This document shows positions 15,228-25,235 of a DNA stretch of 46,145 nt, piece after piece. A program made the position numbers and the translations under genes. The DNA comes from Treponema sp. (GTDB lineage Bacteria; Spirochaetota; Spirochaetia; Treponematales; Treponemataceae), in assembly GCA_024681195.1 (NCBI GenBank), contig JAILBH010000100.1, positions 1 to 46,145 on the forward strand, given 5' to 3'. The notes under the pieces were generated by a model, which was not told the DNA's origin, did no database searches, and worked only from the letters and a program-made list of their open reading frames with translations. Every line of letters starts with the position of its first letter. Positions within the stretch are counted from its first letter, which is position 1.

Positions 15228-16514
15228 TTATTCTTCCGTATTAACAACCTCTATATGTGCACCAAGCTCCTTAAGTCTTGCTACAAGATTTTCGTATCCG
15301 CGTTCAATCTGGTAAACATTGCTTATGCGGCTGGTTCCATGTGCACACATTGCAGCAATAACCATAGCCATACCTGCACGGATATCAGGAGAAACCAGGT
15401 GATCCCCATGGAGCATACACGGACCACATACAACAGCGCGGTGTGGATCACAAAGAGTAATCTTTGCACCCATGGAAATAAGCTTATCAACAAAGAACAT
15501 TCGGCTTTCGAACATTTTTTCAAAAATCAAAACGGTTCCATCAACCTGAGTTGCAGTTACTGTCATAATAGAAGTAAGATCTGCCGGGAAGCCAGGCCAT
15601 GGCATATCATCAATTTTTGGAATTGCGTTTCCAATATCATCATTTACTTTAAGATTCTGTGTGTTTGGAACTGTAAGCTCATCGCCGTCAATGCTCCAGC
15701 TTATTCCAAGCTTTGCAAAACTGTATTTAAGCGGACGCATTTCTTCAGGACGGATTCCTTTAATTGTAATCTTTCCTTTAGTGGCTGCTGCCATACCGAT
15801 ATAAGATCCAATTTCGATATAATCAGGTCCAATTGTAAATTCACAGCCATGAAGCTTTTTTACACCTGTAATATGAAGGATATTACTTCCAATTCCACTT
15901 ATTTTTGCACCCATGGCAACAAGCATTTTACAAATGTCCTGAACATGAGGTTCACTTGCACAGTTTTGGAGAATTGTTTCTCCTTCCGAAAGAGCTGCAG
16001 CCATAACTGCGTTTTCTGTTGCTGTAACTGAAGCTTCATCCAGAAAGATATCTGCACCTACAAGCTTAGTTGCAGAAAATTCAAAACGACCGTTTACATG
16101 AATATTTGCACCAAGAGCTTTTAATGCAAGAAAATGTGTATCAAGTCGGCGGCGGCCAATAACATCACCACCAGGAGGTGTCATTTCGCACTTTCCCTTA
16201 CTTGCAAGAAGAGGTCCTGCAAATACAATAGAACCCCGTACTTTTTTTGTAAGCTCACTTGGAAGTTCTGTTGTTTTTATTTTATCACACTGGATTTTCC
16301 AGTTGTTTTTGCTGAGTTTTTCTACCTTTGCACCAAGAGATTTAAGAATCTCAAGCATTACACAGGTATCCTGGATTTCAGGTATGTTATGAAGAATAAC
16401 CGGTTCTTCGGTCATAAGAGTTGCCGCAATACAAGGCAACGCAGCGTTTTTATTTCCACTAGCAGTAACTGTTCCCTGAATAGGATATCCACCCTCAATT
16501 ACATATTCTTTCAT
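15228..16514 (-). CDS. murA: UDP-N-acetylglucosamine 1-carboxyvinyltransferase
   Basis: First committed step of peptidoglycan synthesis: adds enolpyruvate from PEP to UDP-GlcNAc. 428 aa, normal length. Family residues: SGNKNAALP with Lys22 and Asn23, PPGGDVIGRRRLDTH, ASVTATENAVMAA, and the closing IERGYENLVARLKELG. The loop position occupied by Cys115 in E. coli is Asp117 here, as in naturally fosfomycin-resistant MurA of Mycobacterium, Chlamydia and Borrelia. GGAG lies upstream of the ATG. The downstream OLD-type ATPase starts immediately after the stop. Confidence 0.96.
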   Translation of the reverse strand: MKEYVIEGGYPIQGTVTASGNKNAALPCIAATLMTEEPVILHNIPEIQDTCVMLEILKSLGAKVEKLSKNNWKIQCDKIKTTELPSELTKKVRGSIVFAGPLLASKGKCEMTPPGGDVIGRRRLDTHFLALKALGANIHVNGRFEFSATKLVGADIFLDEASVTATENAVMAAALSEGETILQNCASEPHVQDICKMLVAMGAKISGIGSNILHITGVKKLHGCEFTIGPDYIEIGSYIGMAAATKGKITIKGIRPEEMRPLKYSFAKLGISWSIDGDELTVPNTQNLKVNDDIGNAIPKIDDMPWPGFPADLTSIMTVTATQVDGTVLIFEKMFESRMFFVDKLISMGAKITLCDPHRAVVCGPCMLHGDHLVSPDIRAGMAMVIAAMCAHGTSRISNVYQIERGYENLVARLKELGAHIEVVNTEE

Positions 16515-16558
16515 TAAATGCTCCGATGATTAAAAATAATTTTAAGAACATCTTTTGA

Positions 16559-16632
16559 TGTGCTCTCCCGTGGAAAATGTCTTCGGCCAACGGGGATGAT
16601 GTTGTCCTCAGCCATTTTTCACTCCGAGCACA
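16559..16632. repeat. imperfect inverted repeat between murA and pepT
   Basis: TGTGCTC (16559-16565) pairs with GAGCACA (16626-16632), and GTGGAAAATG (16570-16579) with CATTTTTCAC (16613-16622), around a 33-nt loop. It fills most of the 143-nt gap upstream of murA. Could be a structured murA leader or a repeat element. Confidence 0.5.
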
Positions 16633-16657
16633 TAAACAGATACTCTTGTCACTATTA

Positions 16658-17851
16658 TTATTTAATCGACAATAAGTTAATTAATACATCGGAACATTTA
16701 CACATCGAGTTAAGAGAAACCCATTCATTACGTGAATGAAATTCGTGGCCACCGGTAAATATGTTTGGGGTTGGGATTCCCATTTCGGTAAGCCTTGAAC
16801 CGTCTGTTCCGCCTCTTATTGGTTTTTGTATGATTTTTACACCAGATGCTTCATAAGCTTTTTTAAGACGTTCAACAACTTCGGGATGTTTATCAAGTTC
16901 ACTTTTCATATTAAGATACTGCTGCTTAAAGTTTACCTTTACCTGTCCACCGTATTTTTTCTGGATTTTTTGAGCAGTCTCTTCCAGAAGCTTTTTCTGC
17001 TGTTCAATTTCTTCTATATTAAAGGCTCGTAAAAGCAAGGAAGAAACAGCATTTTCTATACTGGACTTTGTTTCCATAAGTGCAATAAAGTCTTCGTAAT
17101 TTTCTGTTGTTTCCGGCCTTTTGTCTGAAGGAAGCATTGAGGCAAATTCTGAAGCCATAAGATTTGCGTTTATCATTCCGTTAGCTTTTGCGTCCCCTGT
17201 ATGACAAGCTTTTCCGGTAAATTCAACTGTTGCTGCCCAGGCATTAAAGCATTCACTTTCAAGTTCACCCTCGGCACCACCGTCAACTGTGTAAGCAGCT
17301 TTTGATTTTATAAGCTCAAGCGGAACTCTGTCCATTCCATGTCCTGTTTCTTCATCAGGAGAAAAAAGAACTTCTACAGGACTATGTTCAATTTCCATAT
17401 GGCAAATATAATCTAAAGCACACATTATTGCAGAAACTCCTGCCTTATCATCAGAGCCAAGAAGGGTAGAGCCATCGGAATGAATGATAATATCACTGCT
17501 TCCGTCCGGCAGAGTTTTACTTTCAAGCACCGGATTAACATCTTTTCCGCTTACTTCATCTACTGTGTCCATATGTGCAAGTAGGAGTACGGGTTTTGAA
17601 TCCTTATATTGTTCACCCTTTGCCGGAAGATACGCATATACATAGCAGTCTTTTGTAACCTGAACTTCTTTGAGCCCAAGCTCAATAAGTTCCTGCTGGA
17701 GTATATGTGCTAAATCAAATTGTCTTTGAGTTGATGGAAAAACTCCATTATCTGCAGCAGCACTGTCACTTTCGGTCCAAACCTTTACGTAACGTAAAAA
17801 TCTATCTAAAAGCCTGTTTTTATAGTCATTATTGTTCAATATGTAGTTCAT
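16658..17851 (-). CDS. pepT: peptidase T (tripeptide aminopeptidase)
   Basis: M20B zinc aminopeptidase removing the N-terminal residue of tripeptides in the cytoplasm. 397 aa. Zinc-site motifs: LLLAHMDTVDEVSG, STLLGSDDKAGVSAI and LFSPDEETGHGMD; then TVDGGAEGELESECFNAW, typical of PepT, and a C-terminal segment GGTDGSRLTEMGIPTPNIFTG with GHEFHSRNEW. The start lacks a Shine-Dalgarno and sits 6 nt after a TACAAT box. Confidence 0.95.
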   Translation of the reverse strand: MNYILNNNDYKNRLLDRFLRYVKVWTESDSAAADNGVFPSTQRQFDLAHILQQELIELGLKEVQVTKDCYVYAYLPAKGEQYKDSKPVLLLAHMDTVDEVSGKDVNPVLESKTLPDGSSDIIIHSDGSTLLGSDDKAGVSAIMCALDYICHMEIEHSPVEVLFSPDEETGHGMDRVPLELIKSKAAYTVDGGAEGELESECFNAWAATVEFTGKACHTGDAKANGMINANLMASEFASMLPSDKRPETTENYEDFIALMETKSSIENAVSSLLLRAFNIEEIEQQKKLLEETAQKIQKKYGGQVKVNFKQQYLNMKSELDKHPEVVERLKKAYEASGVKIIQKPIRGGTDGSRLTEMGIPTPNIFTGGHEFHSRNEWVSLNSMCKCSDVLINLLSIK

Positions 17852-17857
17852 ATGTTA

Positions 17858-17886
17858 ATTGTACTGAATTTTAAGGTTTCGGTCGA
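17858..17886 (-). promoter_or_regulatory. pepT promoter, predicted leaderless
   Basis: On the minus strand TCGACC (17881-17886), 17-nt spacer, TACAAT (17858-17863), then 6 nt to the pepT ATG. Transcription would start at or within 1-2 nt of the start codon. Confidence 0.6.
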
Positions 17887-17909
17887 TAATATAAGATATG
17901 GAAGATATT

Positions 17910-19307
17910 ATGAATTTTACGAATCAGTTGGAAGAAGCCCTTGTGGCTAAGCAAAACTGGTTCAACACCGAAAGATTGCAATACATGCTTGAACAATTCA
18001 GACTTCTTCATACCTGTGTAAGAAATCTGAATGAGGTACTGGTAAAGCGTTCTCTTATTAATCCGGATCCATACAAGCTGGAAACCCGTATTTCTGATAT
18101 TGGAACTATAGAGACAAGTTCTTTTACAGAAAACGAAGACGCTATAGTGCTTGGTAAACGTTTCTCTGATTACGAAATGATGCTCGACTTTATCTGTACA
18201 TATTTCCGTTTTACAGTAGAAAATATTGACCTTTCAAGAATCAAAATTCTTCTGGAGTTTATTGGAGTTTTTGACTGGAACAACTTATCTTCCAATAGTT
18301 CTAAATCAAATACCAGAGCTCTTGCTACAGCGCTTACAAAAGCAAGAACAAATGCTCCGTCTGTTACAATCAGTCTTATAAATGACAGCCAGGAAAAGTG
18401 CGGAAAGTGCATTAAGATTATTGACAGCTGTTTAAAAGAGCTTGCCGATTTTCAGAAGGAAATGTACAAAGGAAATGTTCGAAAAGATGTTTTTGAACAT
18501 CCTGAGTTTAATAAAGAAAAGGCTTTTTCTTCTCCAGATGTTGAAATTAATGAAATTAAGAAGCTTTATGTAAAGACAACAGGAAAAAAAGTAGTATATA
18601 CAGACCTTCTTCAGGAAATTGTAGCAGAAGACCAGGGGCCTAATAAGGAAAGTCTGCGTCTTGCGCTGCTTGATAAGCTTCAGATTAAGGTTCAGGAATC
18701 TAAAAAAGAAACTAAAACCGTAAATCCACGTGATTTATTGATGTCGGCTGTTTTTTCTCTTGGTGTTCTGGGGCCTATTCTTGGTCAGTTATATGTTAAG
18801 CTTTCTGATAACTTTGATTTATTATTCTTTGTTAAAAAGACCTTCTTTAAAAAGTTTATGGAAGCGCTCAAAAAGGCTCTTGGAATTAAAGAAAAGCCTC
18901 GTTCCTGCGTAATTGCTGTAACAGATCCTCAAACCGGAGCAAAAAGCTCTCAGACTATAGATGTAAATACATTTATGCAGAAAATTGATAAGCTTGCTCA
19001 TATTTATTCAGGAATTGCAGCTAAAGGAAATGAGTATAACAAAATTAATTCTGCAAATGAAGATGATATTCTGATTTTTCTGAACCGCCAGATTCAGGAA
19101 AATCAGAAGTTTTTTACCACAATTAATGCGCTTGATGACCATTTTAAGAGCCATGTTGAAGTTCTTCAGCGACCAAAGGTAAAAGGACTTAAAATTGACC
19201 TTTCTTCTTATAGAAATGCTATAATTAATTCAAATAAAAAACGCGGTGAATACGCTGCGGCTAAAGAAGAAATTGAACAGATGAGGAAGCTTGGAATAAT
19301 AAACTGA
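17910..19307 (+). CDS. conserved hypothetical protein upstream of an OppA-like gene
   Basis: 465 aa from this start, predicted mostly alpha-helical and cytoplasmic. No signal peptide; one moderately hydrophobic stretch near DLLMSAVFSLGVLGPILGQ (about 274-292) may be a buried helix or weak membrane segment. No catalytic motif recognised. ATG at 17910 is preferred to 17898 because GGAAG lies 5 nt before it, while the earlier ATG has no ribosome site and sits 5 nt after a TAATAT -10-like box. The exported OppA-like protein starts 7 nt after its stop, so the two are probably co-transcribed. I vaguely recall the same pairing in T. pallidum. Confidence 0.7.
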   Translation: MNFTNQLEEALVAKQNWFNTERLQYMLEQFRLLHTCVRNLNEVLVKRSLINPDPYKLETRISDIGTIETSSFTENEDAIVLGKRFSDYEMMLDFICTYFRFTVENIDLSRIKILLEFIGVFDWNNLSSNSSKSNTRALATALTKARTNAPSVTISLINDSQEKCGKCIKIIDSCLKELADFQKEMYKGNVRKDVFEHPEFNKEKAFSSPDVEINEIKKLYVKTTGKKVVYTDLLQEIVAEDQGPNKESLRLALLDKLQIKVQESKKETKTVNPRDLLMSAVFSLGVLGPILGQLYVKLSDNFDLLFFVKKTFFKKFMEALKKALGIKEKPRSCVIAVTDPQTGAKSSQTIDVNTFMQKIDKLAHIYSGIAAKGNEYNKINSANEDDILIFLNRQIQENQKFFTTINALDDHFKSHVEVLQRPKVKGLKIDLSSYRNAIINSNKKRGEYAAAKEEIEQMRKLGIIN

Positions 19308-19314
19308 TAATACT

Positions 19315-20856
19315 ATGAAAAAGCTGATTTTTATTTTAACAACCCTTTTTTTTACCGCTTTTGCTTTTGGACAGGAGCAGGATCCTCAAAAAGTATTTTC
19401 TATTATAGAGCCTTATCATGTGCATGATTTAAATCCGCAGACTACAAGTTATTCTAGTGATGCACAAATACTTTCGGGGCTTTATGAAGGACTTTTTTCA
19501 TATGATCCGGTAAATCTAAATCCCAAATATGCAATTGCCGTTGATTATCGTATTTCAAGAGACAAAAAACGCTGGACTTTTAAGATAAATGATAAAGCCT
19601 GTTTTAGTGACGGCGAAAAAATTACAGCAATGAGTATAAGGGAGTCCTGGTTAAAGCTTCTTGCAAATCCTCAAGCACCATATTCATCTCTTTTTGATGT
19701 AATTGTAGGCGCAGAAGATTATAGAATGGGGAAGGTAGCTGCCGAAGAAGTTGGAATTTATGCAAATTCTGAAGATTCTCTTTCGATACATCTCATAAAA
19801 CCTGCAAATTATCTTCCAAAAGTTTTGTGTCATCATGCTTTTTGTATTGTAAGCAATAAACCAAATGTTTATTCAGGAGCATTTACGCTTCAAACTATAG
19901 ATGACGGGTATTATAAACTGGTAAAAAATGATTATTACTGGGATAAGGACAATGTGCAGCTTGATCAAATCATCTTTTATCAGAGTGATGATGCTGCCGA
20001 AAATGCATTTTATTACAACACTGGTATAGTTGATTGGGTTGCAGGTAGCCTTGATACAAGTCTTCTTATAAATAAAAAAGCCTATAGAATAAATGCAGAA
20101 TTTGCCACCGCTTTTATGTTCTTTAAAATGGGCTCTTCAATATGGAAAAATAAAGAATTTAGAGTAGCTTTATTTGAAGCAATGCCATGGGAAATTCTTA
20201 GAAAGGATTATTATGTTCCTGCAACTAATTTTGTTTATCCTTTGTCCGGCTATCCTCAAATTGACGGTTATTCATATACTGATCTTGGAGAAGCTAAAAA
20301 ACTGATGCAGCTTGCACGTGAAAAATATAATATCAGCGAAGATGAAAAGCTTACATTAACTCTTGAAATTCCTGAAAACAGTCTTCCAAATGATACCCTT
20401 GTAGCACTTAGTGATGCACTTGATCAGTTGAACGTATCTTTGGTTATTAAAACAAAAAAATCTTATGAATACTTTAGTGGTGTAAGAACTTCTGATTCTG
20501 ATATTTTTATGTACACCTGGATCGGGGACTTTGCAGATCCTCTGGCATTTCTTGAGCTTTTTAGAGGAAAATCTTCATTAAATGATTCCCGCTGGATGAA
20601 TGAAGATTTTGATGCTCTTCTTGATAAGGCTGCAATGGAAACAGAAGAAGAACGCTACAAGCTTTTGGGACAGGCAGAAACCCTTTTGCTTGATGATTGT
20701 GTGGTAATTCCGGTTTTTCATCCGGTTATTTATAATATTATAGATTCAAATGCAGTTGGCGGCTGGTCAGAAAATGCTTTTGATATACATCCGCTTAAAT
20801 ATTTGTATAAAAAAATTGAGTCTACAACTGCGCCAAACGTTGTTATGGCAAAGTGA
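19315..20856 (+). CDS. peptide ABC transporter substrate-binding protein (SBP_bac_5, OppA-like)
   Basis: Periplasmic solute-binding protein of cluster C, binding oligopeptides or similar ligands for an ABC importer. 513 aa with a signal peptide (residues 1-19, ending AFAFG) and no lipobox Cys, so predicted soluble in the periplasm rather than lipid-anchored. Family features: LNPQTTSYSSDAQILSGLYEGLFSYD near the N-terminus, RISRDKKRWTFKINDKACFSDG, and a C-terminal lobe with LGQAETLLLDDCVVIPVFHP. No permease or ATPase genes are next to it. Confidence 0.93.
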   Translation: MKKLIFILTTLFFTAFAFGQEQDPQKVFSIIEPYHVHDLNPQTTSYSSDAQILSGLYEGLFSYDPVNLNPKYAIAVDYRISRDKKRWTFKINDKACFSDGEKITAMSIRESWLKLLANPQAPYSSLFDVIVGAEDYRMGKVAAEEVGIYANSEDSLSIHLIKPANYLPKVLCHHAFCIVSNKPNVYSGAFTLQTIDDGYYKLVKNDYYWDKDNVQLDQIIFYQSDDAAENAFYYNTGIVDWVAGSLDTSLLINKKAYRINAEFATAFMFFKMGSSIWKNKEFRVALFEAMPWEILRKDYYVPATNFVYPLSGYPQIDGYSYTDLGEAKKLMQLAREKYNISEDEKLTLTLEIPENSLPNDTLVALSDALDQLNVSLVIKTKKSYEYFSGVRTSDSDIFMYTWIGDFADPLAFLELFRGKSSLNDSRWMNEDFDALLDKAAMETEEERYKLLGQAETLLLDDCVVIPVFHPVIYNIIDSNAVGGWSENAFDIHPLKYLYKKIESTTAPNVVMAK

Positions 20857-20857
20857 A

Positions 20858-20886
20858 TTGAAAAATAGTGTATAAATGATTATAAT
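20858..20886 (+). promoter_or_regulatory. strong sigma70-type promoter of ackA
   Basis: TTGAAA (20858-20863), exactly 17 nt, TATAAT (20881-20886). The leader of about 35 nt ends with GAGGA before the ackA ATG. It probably also drives the downstream surface-protein/cyclase/FecR genes. Confidence 0.85.
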
Positions 20887-20926
20887 TTTGGGATAAAATT
20901 TATAACTAATTATATAGAGGAAAAAT

Positions 20927-22267
20927 ATGGTTATTTTGACATTGAACTGCGGTTCATCATCTGCAAAGTATCAGGTTTATGACTGGGAAAACAAAGAAGT
21001 AATGGCTAACGGTGTTGTAGAACGCATCGGTATTGAAGGAAGCTGCATTACTCACAAGGCAAAGGGAAAGAAAACAGAAATCGAAAGCCCTTGTCCAACT
21101 CACAAAGAAGCTATTGAACTTATTATTAAGGAAATTACTGATCCTGAAGTTGGTGTAATTAATAGCATGGACGAAATTGGAGCTGTAGGTCACCGCGTAC
21201 TTCATGGCGGCGAAAAGTTTACAAAGTCTGTTCTTATTACTCCAGAAGTTTTGGATGGATTCCGCGAAGTAATTGATCTTGGACCACTTCATATGCCTGC
21301 AAATATCATGGGTATTGAAGCTGCCCAGAAGGTAATGCCAAACGTTCCACATTCAGCAATTATGGATACAGCATGGCACCAGACTATGCCGGAAGAAACT
21401 TTCCAGTATGCTATTCCACGCGAATGGTACGAAAAATATGCAGCACGCCGCTACGGTTTCCACGGAACTTCTTTCCTTTATACAGCAAAGCGCGCTGCAG
21501 TTCTCCTTGGAAAAGATCCTAAAGATTGCAACCTTATCATCTGTCACATTGGAAACGGTTCTTCTATGTGTGCTGTAAAGAACGGTGTATGTTATGATAC
21601 AACAATGGGTATTACTCCTCTTGAAGGACTTGTAATGGGTACCCGTTCCGGAGACCTTGATCCGGCTCTTCCTTTCTACATTATGCGCAAAACCGGAATG
21701 TCTGCTGACGAAATGGATAAGGCTTTGAACAAGCAGTGTGGTTGTCTTGGTATTACAGGAAAGTATTCTGATCGCCGTGATATCGAAATTGACGCAGCTA
21801 AGGGTGATAAGCTTTGTCAGCTTTCTATTGAAATGGAAGCACTCCGTATTAAAAAATACATTGGTGCATTTATGGCAGAACTTGGCCATGTAGATGCAAT
21901 TGTTTGGACAGCAGGAGTAGGGGAACGTGGACCAATCACTCGTTTTAAGGCTTGTTCTGGTCTTGAAAACTACGGTATCAAGATTGACGCACAGCGCAAC
22001 GAATGGTCATTCACAGGTAACGCAGAAACCTTTATTCATGCTGATGATTCTGCAACAAAGATTTTCGTAATTCCAACAGATGAAGAGCTCGTAATGACAG
22101 AGGATGCTTACGCTCTTATGAAGGGCACTTACGATGTTCACACAAACTTTAAGTACAGCTTCCAGAGTCCTGACTATGTAAACAAGGCTCGTGAAGAAGG
22201 CCTGAAGGGTGATCTGGTAAAAAGACCAAATCTCGAAAAGGTAATTGCCAGACCACCAAAAAAATAA
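20927..22267 (+). CDS. ackA: acetate kinase
   Basis: Makes ATP and acetate from acetyl phosphate and ADP, the energy-yielding end of fermentation. 446 aa, about 40 longer than usual because of a C-terminal extension (from [14 protein letters not shown]). Signatures: [16 protein letters not shown] at the N-terminus, [45 protein letters not shown] and TAGVGERGP. Preceded by a near-consensus promoter. The next gene starts 7 nt after the stop, an unexpected partner for a central metabolism gene; pta is not in the window. Confidence 0.96.
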   Translation: MVILTLNCGSSSAKYQVYDWENKEVMANGVVERIGIEGSCITHKAKGKKTEIESPCPTHKEAIELIIKEITDPEVGVINSMDEIGAVGHRVLHGGEKFTKSVLITPEVLDGFREVIDLGPLHMPANIMGIEAAQKVMPNVPHSAIMDTAWHQTMPEETFQYAIPREWYEKYAARRYGFHGTSFLYTAKRAAVLLGKDPKDCNLIICHIGNGSSMCAVKNGVCYDTTMGITPLEGLVMGTRSGDLDPALPFYIMRKTGMSADEMDKALNKQCGCLGITGKYSDRRDIEIDAAKGDKLCQLSIEMEALRIKKYIGAFMAELGHVDAIVWTAGVGERGPITRFKACSGLENYGIKIDAQRNEWSFTGNAETFIHADDSATKIFVIPTDEELVMTEDAYALMKGTYDVHTNFKYSFQSPDYVNKAREEGLKGDLVKRPNLEKVIARPPKK

Positions 22268-22274
22268 GTAGTGA

Positions 22275-25235
22275 ATGAGAAGACTGTTTATTTGCATTTT
22301 TCTGATATTCTCTCTGTTTCCAGTTTTTGCTGACGAAGAATCAGTTGTAGTTGTAGAAGAAGATGTAAATGAACAGCTTGAAACTTTTTCATGGGAACCT
22401 GTTGCCAAAGCAAAAGAATACGGTGTTACCATTGAAAAAAAAGATTCAACCACTGGCGAGTGGATTGAATATAAGCAGATAAGAACAAAAGAAACAAACC
22501 TTGAGGTGCTTTTTACAACCGGAGAATACAGGGTTAGCATTGCGACCTATAATATTCTTGGTCGAAAAGGAAAAAGTACCGACTGGGTTGTATTTAATAT
22601 TCTTGAAGAATCAGTTCCGTATCTTAATAAGCATTCATTCCTTACAGATGAAGACTGGGGTGCACCTGTTTTGTATTTTGAAAATAATGCGGCAGGTTCT
22701 CCAGTTGTAAGTGATCTTGGAACTGTATTCCCGGCCCAGGGTTATAATGAGAATTCTCTCCTTATAAAAGGCCGAAATATTTTTTCTCCCAAGACAGAAT
22801 TTTATCTTATTCCCCGCGAAAGTGCTCCAGAAAATGCTCAGGATTTTGTAAGTTATAATGGCCAGAGAAAAGAACAGAAGTTAAAAATTCTTGCACGTAA
22901 ATCTTCGGATTTTTCTGTTGTGCTTTCTTATGATCCTAAACAATTGCTGCCAGGTTATTATGATCTTGAGGTTAGAAATCCCGGAGAAAAAAATAAGGAT
23001 GCAATGAGCATTCTTGTTCTTGATAATTCAGAAAGTCACTTTAGCCCTCAAAGTGGTTTTGAATATGATAATCACTATATGGTCAACAGCTTTAATATTA
23101 CTAATGCTTATGACGGTACATATAGATTTTCTTTAAAAGGAACTTATTTTTCTTCTTCCCTAAAGTTTTATCTGGAGCCTTCCAGAGGTTTTTATTCCTA
23201 TCCTTTTGAATCTCAGATAGAAAGAAGTACAGTTCCAATTGAGGTTTCTGAATATCAGAAAGCAGAAGATTCTTCTGTTATTATTTATTTTGATGTTTTT
23301 ACAGGGGAGCTTAGAACAGGTTATTATAATTTAGTTGTAGAAAATAACGGGAAAGTTTCTGACAGAATTTCCTGTCTTGTAAAACGTCCATTTGATCACG
23401 ATTATACAAAACAAGTAAAGCTTGTTAAGGCAAGATATAATAAGAGAACCGAAAAAATTGATATAAAGCTTTCGGATGAAAAATTTAATGCCGGAAAAAC
23501 TTATACTCTTGTTTCTGAATATGATGAGTTATTCAACTCTAACAATAGAATAAACCTTAATCTGAATACAAACAAAAAGACTCTGGTTGGAACCATTTCT
23601 CCAAATGATGTGACAATTGCAAAATATGCACTTCTTATAGAAGATGAAAATTCCAGCGATGTTGTTTATTGTAATATAGATAACCGGCTTGCATTAAAAA
23701 TGAATAAGCTTTCTTCTGAGCAGGTAAATAAAATATTTTTCCGTCCGGAAGGAAAAGAAGAAGATTTTTTGCAGGACTCTCGCGAAGGCGGTATAGTTGA
23801 ATTCTATGATAATGATATTCAAATGATAAAGAAAATGCCTCCTTTGTTCTCAAATATCAGATTTCTGCTTACAACCCAAAAATTTAATAACTGGCGCATA
23901 GCAGGTGAACTGGACTTTTTGAATTTTGGATTTGTATCACTCTCCGGAAATTATACATGGATGAATGACGGTGAAGGTGTACATAATTTTATAAGTACAA
24001 GTTTACGTTTTAGTATTCCTAATATGTATTTTTCTCCTTACCTTGGAGTTGGTATTGGAGAAGAGCTTGCGCAATATGAGGGAAAAACCTTTAATTTTAA
24101 TAATGCTCTGCAAATGTTTAATAACCCATCAGAACTCTTTTTGAGTGCACAAGCTGGAGTGAATTTGTTTACACTTATTGATGTACGATATACTCTTGAG
24201 CTGCATGGCTTGTTTGATTCAAAATATTTTACAGATACTGTTTCTATTGGATTTACATTCCCTATAAGAGCATACAAGTTTAAACGTAAAGTTCTTACAC
24301 GTTATGCAAACATAACAAAAGACGGGGCGCTTGATGGAACTGCATTTATAGATCCAACTTCTAATGTTACAGAAGTATTCCTTTATGAGTCAGACACTGT
24401 CGGCGGTTTTGAAGGTTACGATAAGCTTGCTTATGCTGCAATTGACAGTACAGTTGCAGCTGTAGAAGAAAATGCCTTCCGTAATTGTAAAAAGCTTAAT
24501 GAAGTTAATTTCCTTAATCAGTTTGATGAGGAGACTCCACTTGTAATAAAGTCCGGAGCCTTTGCTGAGGATACTCAGATTGCTTCAATAAGACTTCCAT
24601 TAAGGACTGTAGAAGTACAGGAAGGTGCATTCCAAAACTGGACAAGAGGACAAATAATTGTTCTTAACTGGAATAAAGATGATGAAAAACCAAGGAATCT
24701 TATTGGACTCCAAAACTGTTCTGCAACAATTCTTTACAGTGATGGAGAAGTCTTCCAGGCAAATTATAAGAATCCTTTAGAAGATGCACGCAACTGGATT
24801 TCTTATGATCCGCTCAAAATAAATAATGTTTCGATTTATAAAGATAATTCTTATGAGCTTGGAATTAATCTCAAAGGTTATGCACCAAGCTGGCTTAGAA
24901 CAGAACTCTATACCTGGATAAATAATGAATCACCAGAACAGGTTGTTGATTATCTTAAGAATGGCGATATGATTTCATTTAAAGTTCAGGGTGACGGAAA
25001 TAAATTTGATTTTGTAATTACTACAGAAGAGGGTGGTTATTTCTACTACAGGTTTAAAACCGAAGCAGACAAACTTACTACTGTAGAAATTCCATATAAA
25101 AAACTTAAGAAGTATCCTTATTCAAGTGTTAAGCAATTTGATAAGGATAAAATTAAAATGTGTTGCATTGTACCAATGTGCAAGGGTGAAAATAACGATG
25201 TTTCATTCTTTGATTTTGAGGTGAGCATAAAATGA
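22275..25235 (+). CDS. large exported protein with FN3-like, barrel-like and BspA-type repeat regions
   Basis: 986 aa. Signal peptide 1-19 (ending FPVFA) targets the envelope. Residues about 35-115 look like a fibronectin-III domain (ETFSWEPVAKAKEYGVTI). Two similar beta domains follow (about 140-370), each with LPGYYDLEV or RTGYYNLVV, like IPT/TIG folds. Residues about 540-665 have alternating aromatic beta strands (LDFLNFGFVSLSGNYTW, YFSPYLGVGIGEEL) typical of membrane or surface strands. About 690-795 is BspA/LRR_5-like (VEENAFRNCKKLNEV, IKSGAFAEDTQIASIRLP). The last 130 residues resemble a carbohydrate-binding-type sandwich. Likely surface or periplasmic; function unknown. It overlaps the adenylate cyclase gene by 4 nt. 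Confidence 0.78.
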   Translation: MRRLFICIFLIFSLFPVFADEESVVVVEEDVNEQLETFSWEPVAKAKEYGVTIEKKDSTTGEWIEYKQIRTKETNLEVLFTTGEYRVSIATYNILGRKGKSTDWVVFNILEESVPYLNKHSFLTDEDWGAPVLYFENNAAGSPVVSDLGTVFPAQGYNENSLLIKGRNIFSPKTEFYLIPRESAPENAQDFVSYNGQRKEQKLKILARKSSDFSVVLSYDPKQLLPGYYDLEVRNPGEKNKDAMSILVLDNSESHFSPQSGFEYDNHYMVNSFNITNAYDGTYRFSLKGTYFSSSLKFYLEPSRGFYSYPFESQIERSTVPIEVSEYQKAEDSSVIIYFDVFTGELRTGYYNLVVENNGKVSDRISCLVKRPFDHDYTKQVKLVKARYNKRTEKIDIKLSDEKFNAGKTYTLVSEYDELFNSNNRINLNLNTNKKTLVGTISPNDVTIAKYALLIEDENSSDVVYCNIDNRLALKMNKLSSEQVNKIFFRPEGKEEDFLQDSREGGIVEFYDNDIQMIKKMPPLFSNIRFLLTTQKFNNWRIAGELDFLNFGFVSLSGNYTWMNDGEGVHNFISTSLRFSIPNMYFSPYLGVGIGEELAQYEGKTFNFNNALQMFNNPSELFLSAQAGVNLFTLIDVRYTLELHGLFDSKYFTDTVSIGFTFPIRAYKFKRKVLTRYANITKDGALDGTAFIDPTSNVTEVFLYESDTVGGFEGYDKLAYAAIDSTVAAVEENAFRNCKKLNEVNFLNQFDEETPLVIKSGAFAEDTQIASIRLPLRTVEVQEGAFQNWTRGQIIVLNWNKDDEKPRNLIGLQNCSATILYSDGEVFQANYKNPLEDARNWISYDPLKINNVSIYKDNSYELGINLKGYAPSWLRTELYTWINNESPEQVVDYLKNGDMISFKVQGDGNKFDFVITTEEGGYFYYRFKTEADKLTTVEIPYKKLKKYPYSSVKQFDKDKIKMCCIVPMCKGENNDVSFFDFEVSIK

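Noticed and set aside
15255..16031. Long open frame antisense to murA
   Set aside because: Cys/Asn/His-rich composition, no ribosome site and full overlap with a well-matched murA mark it as a shadow.
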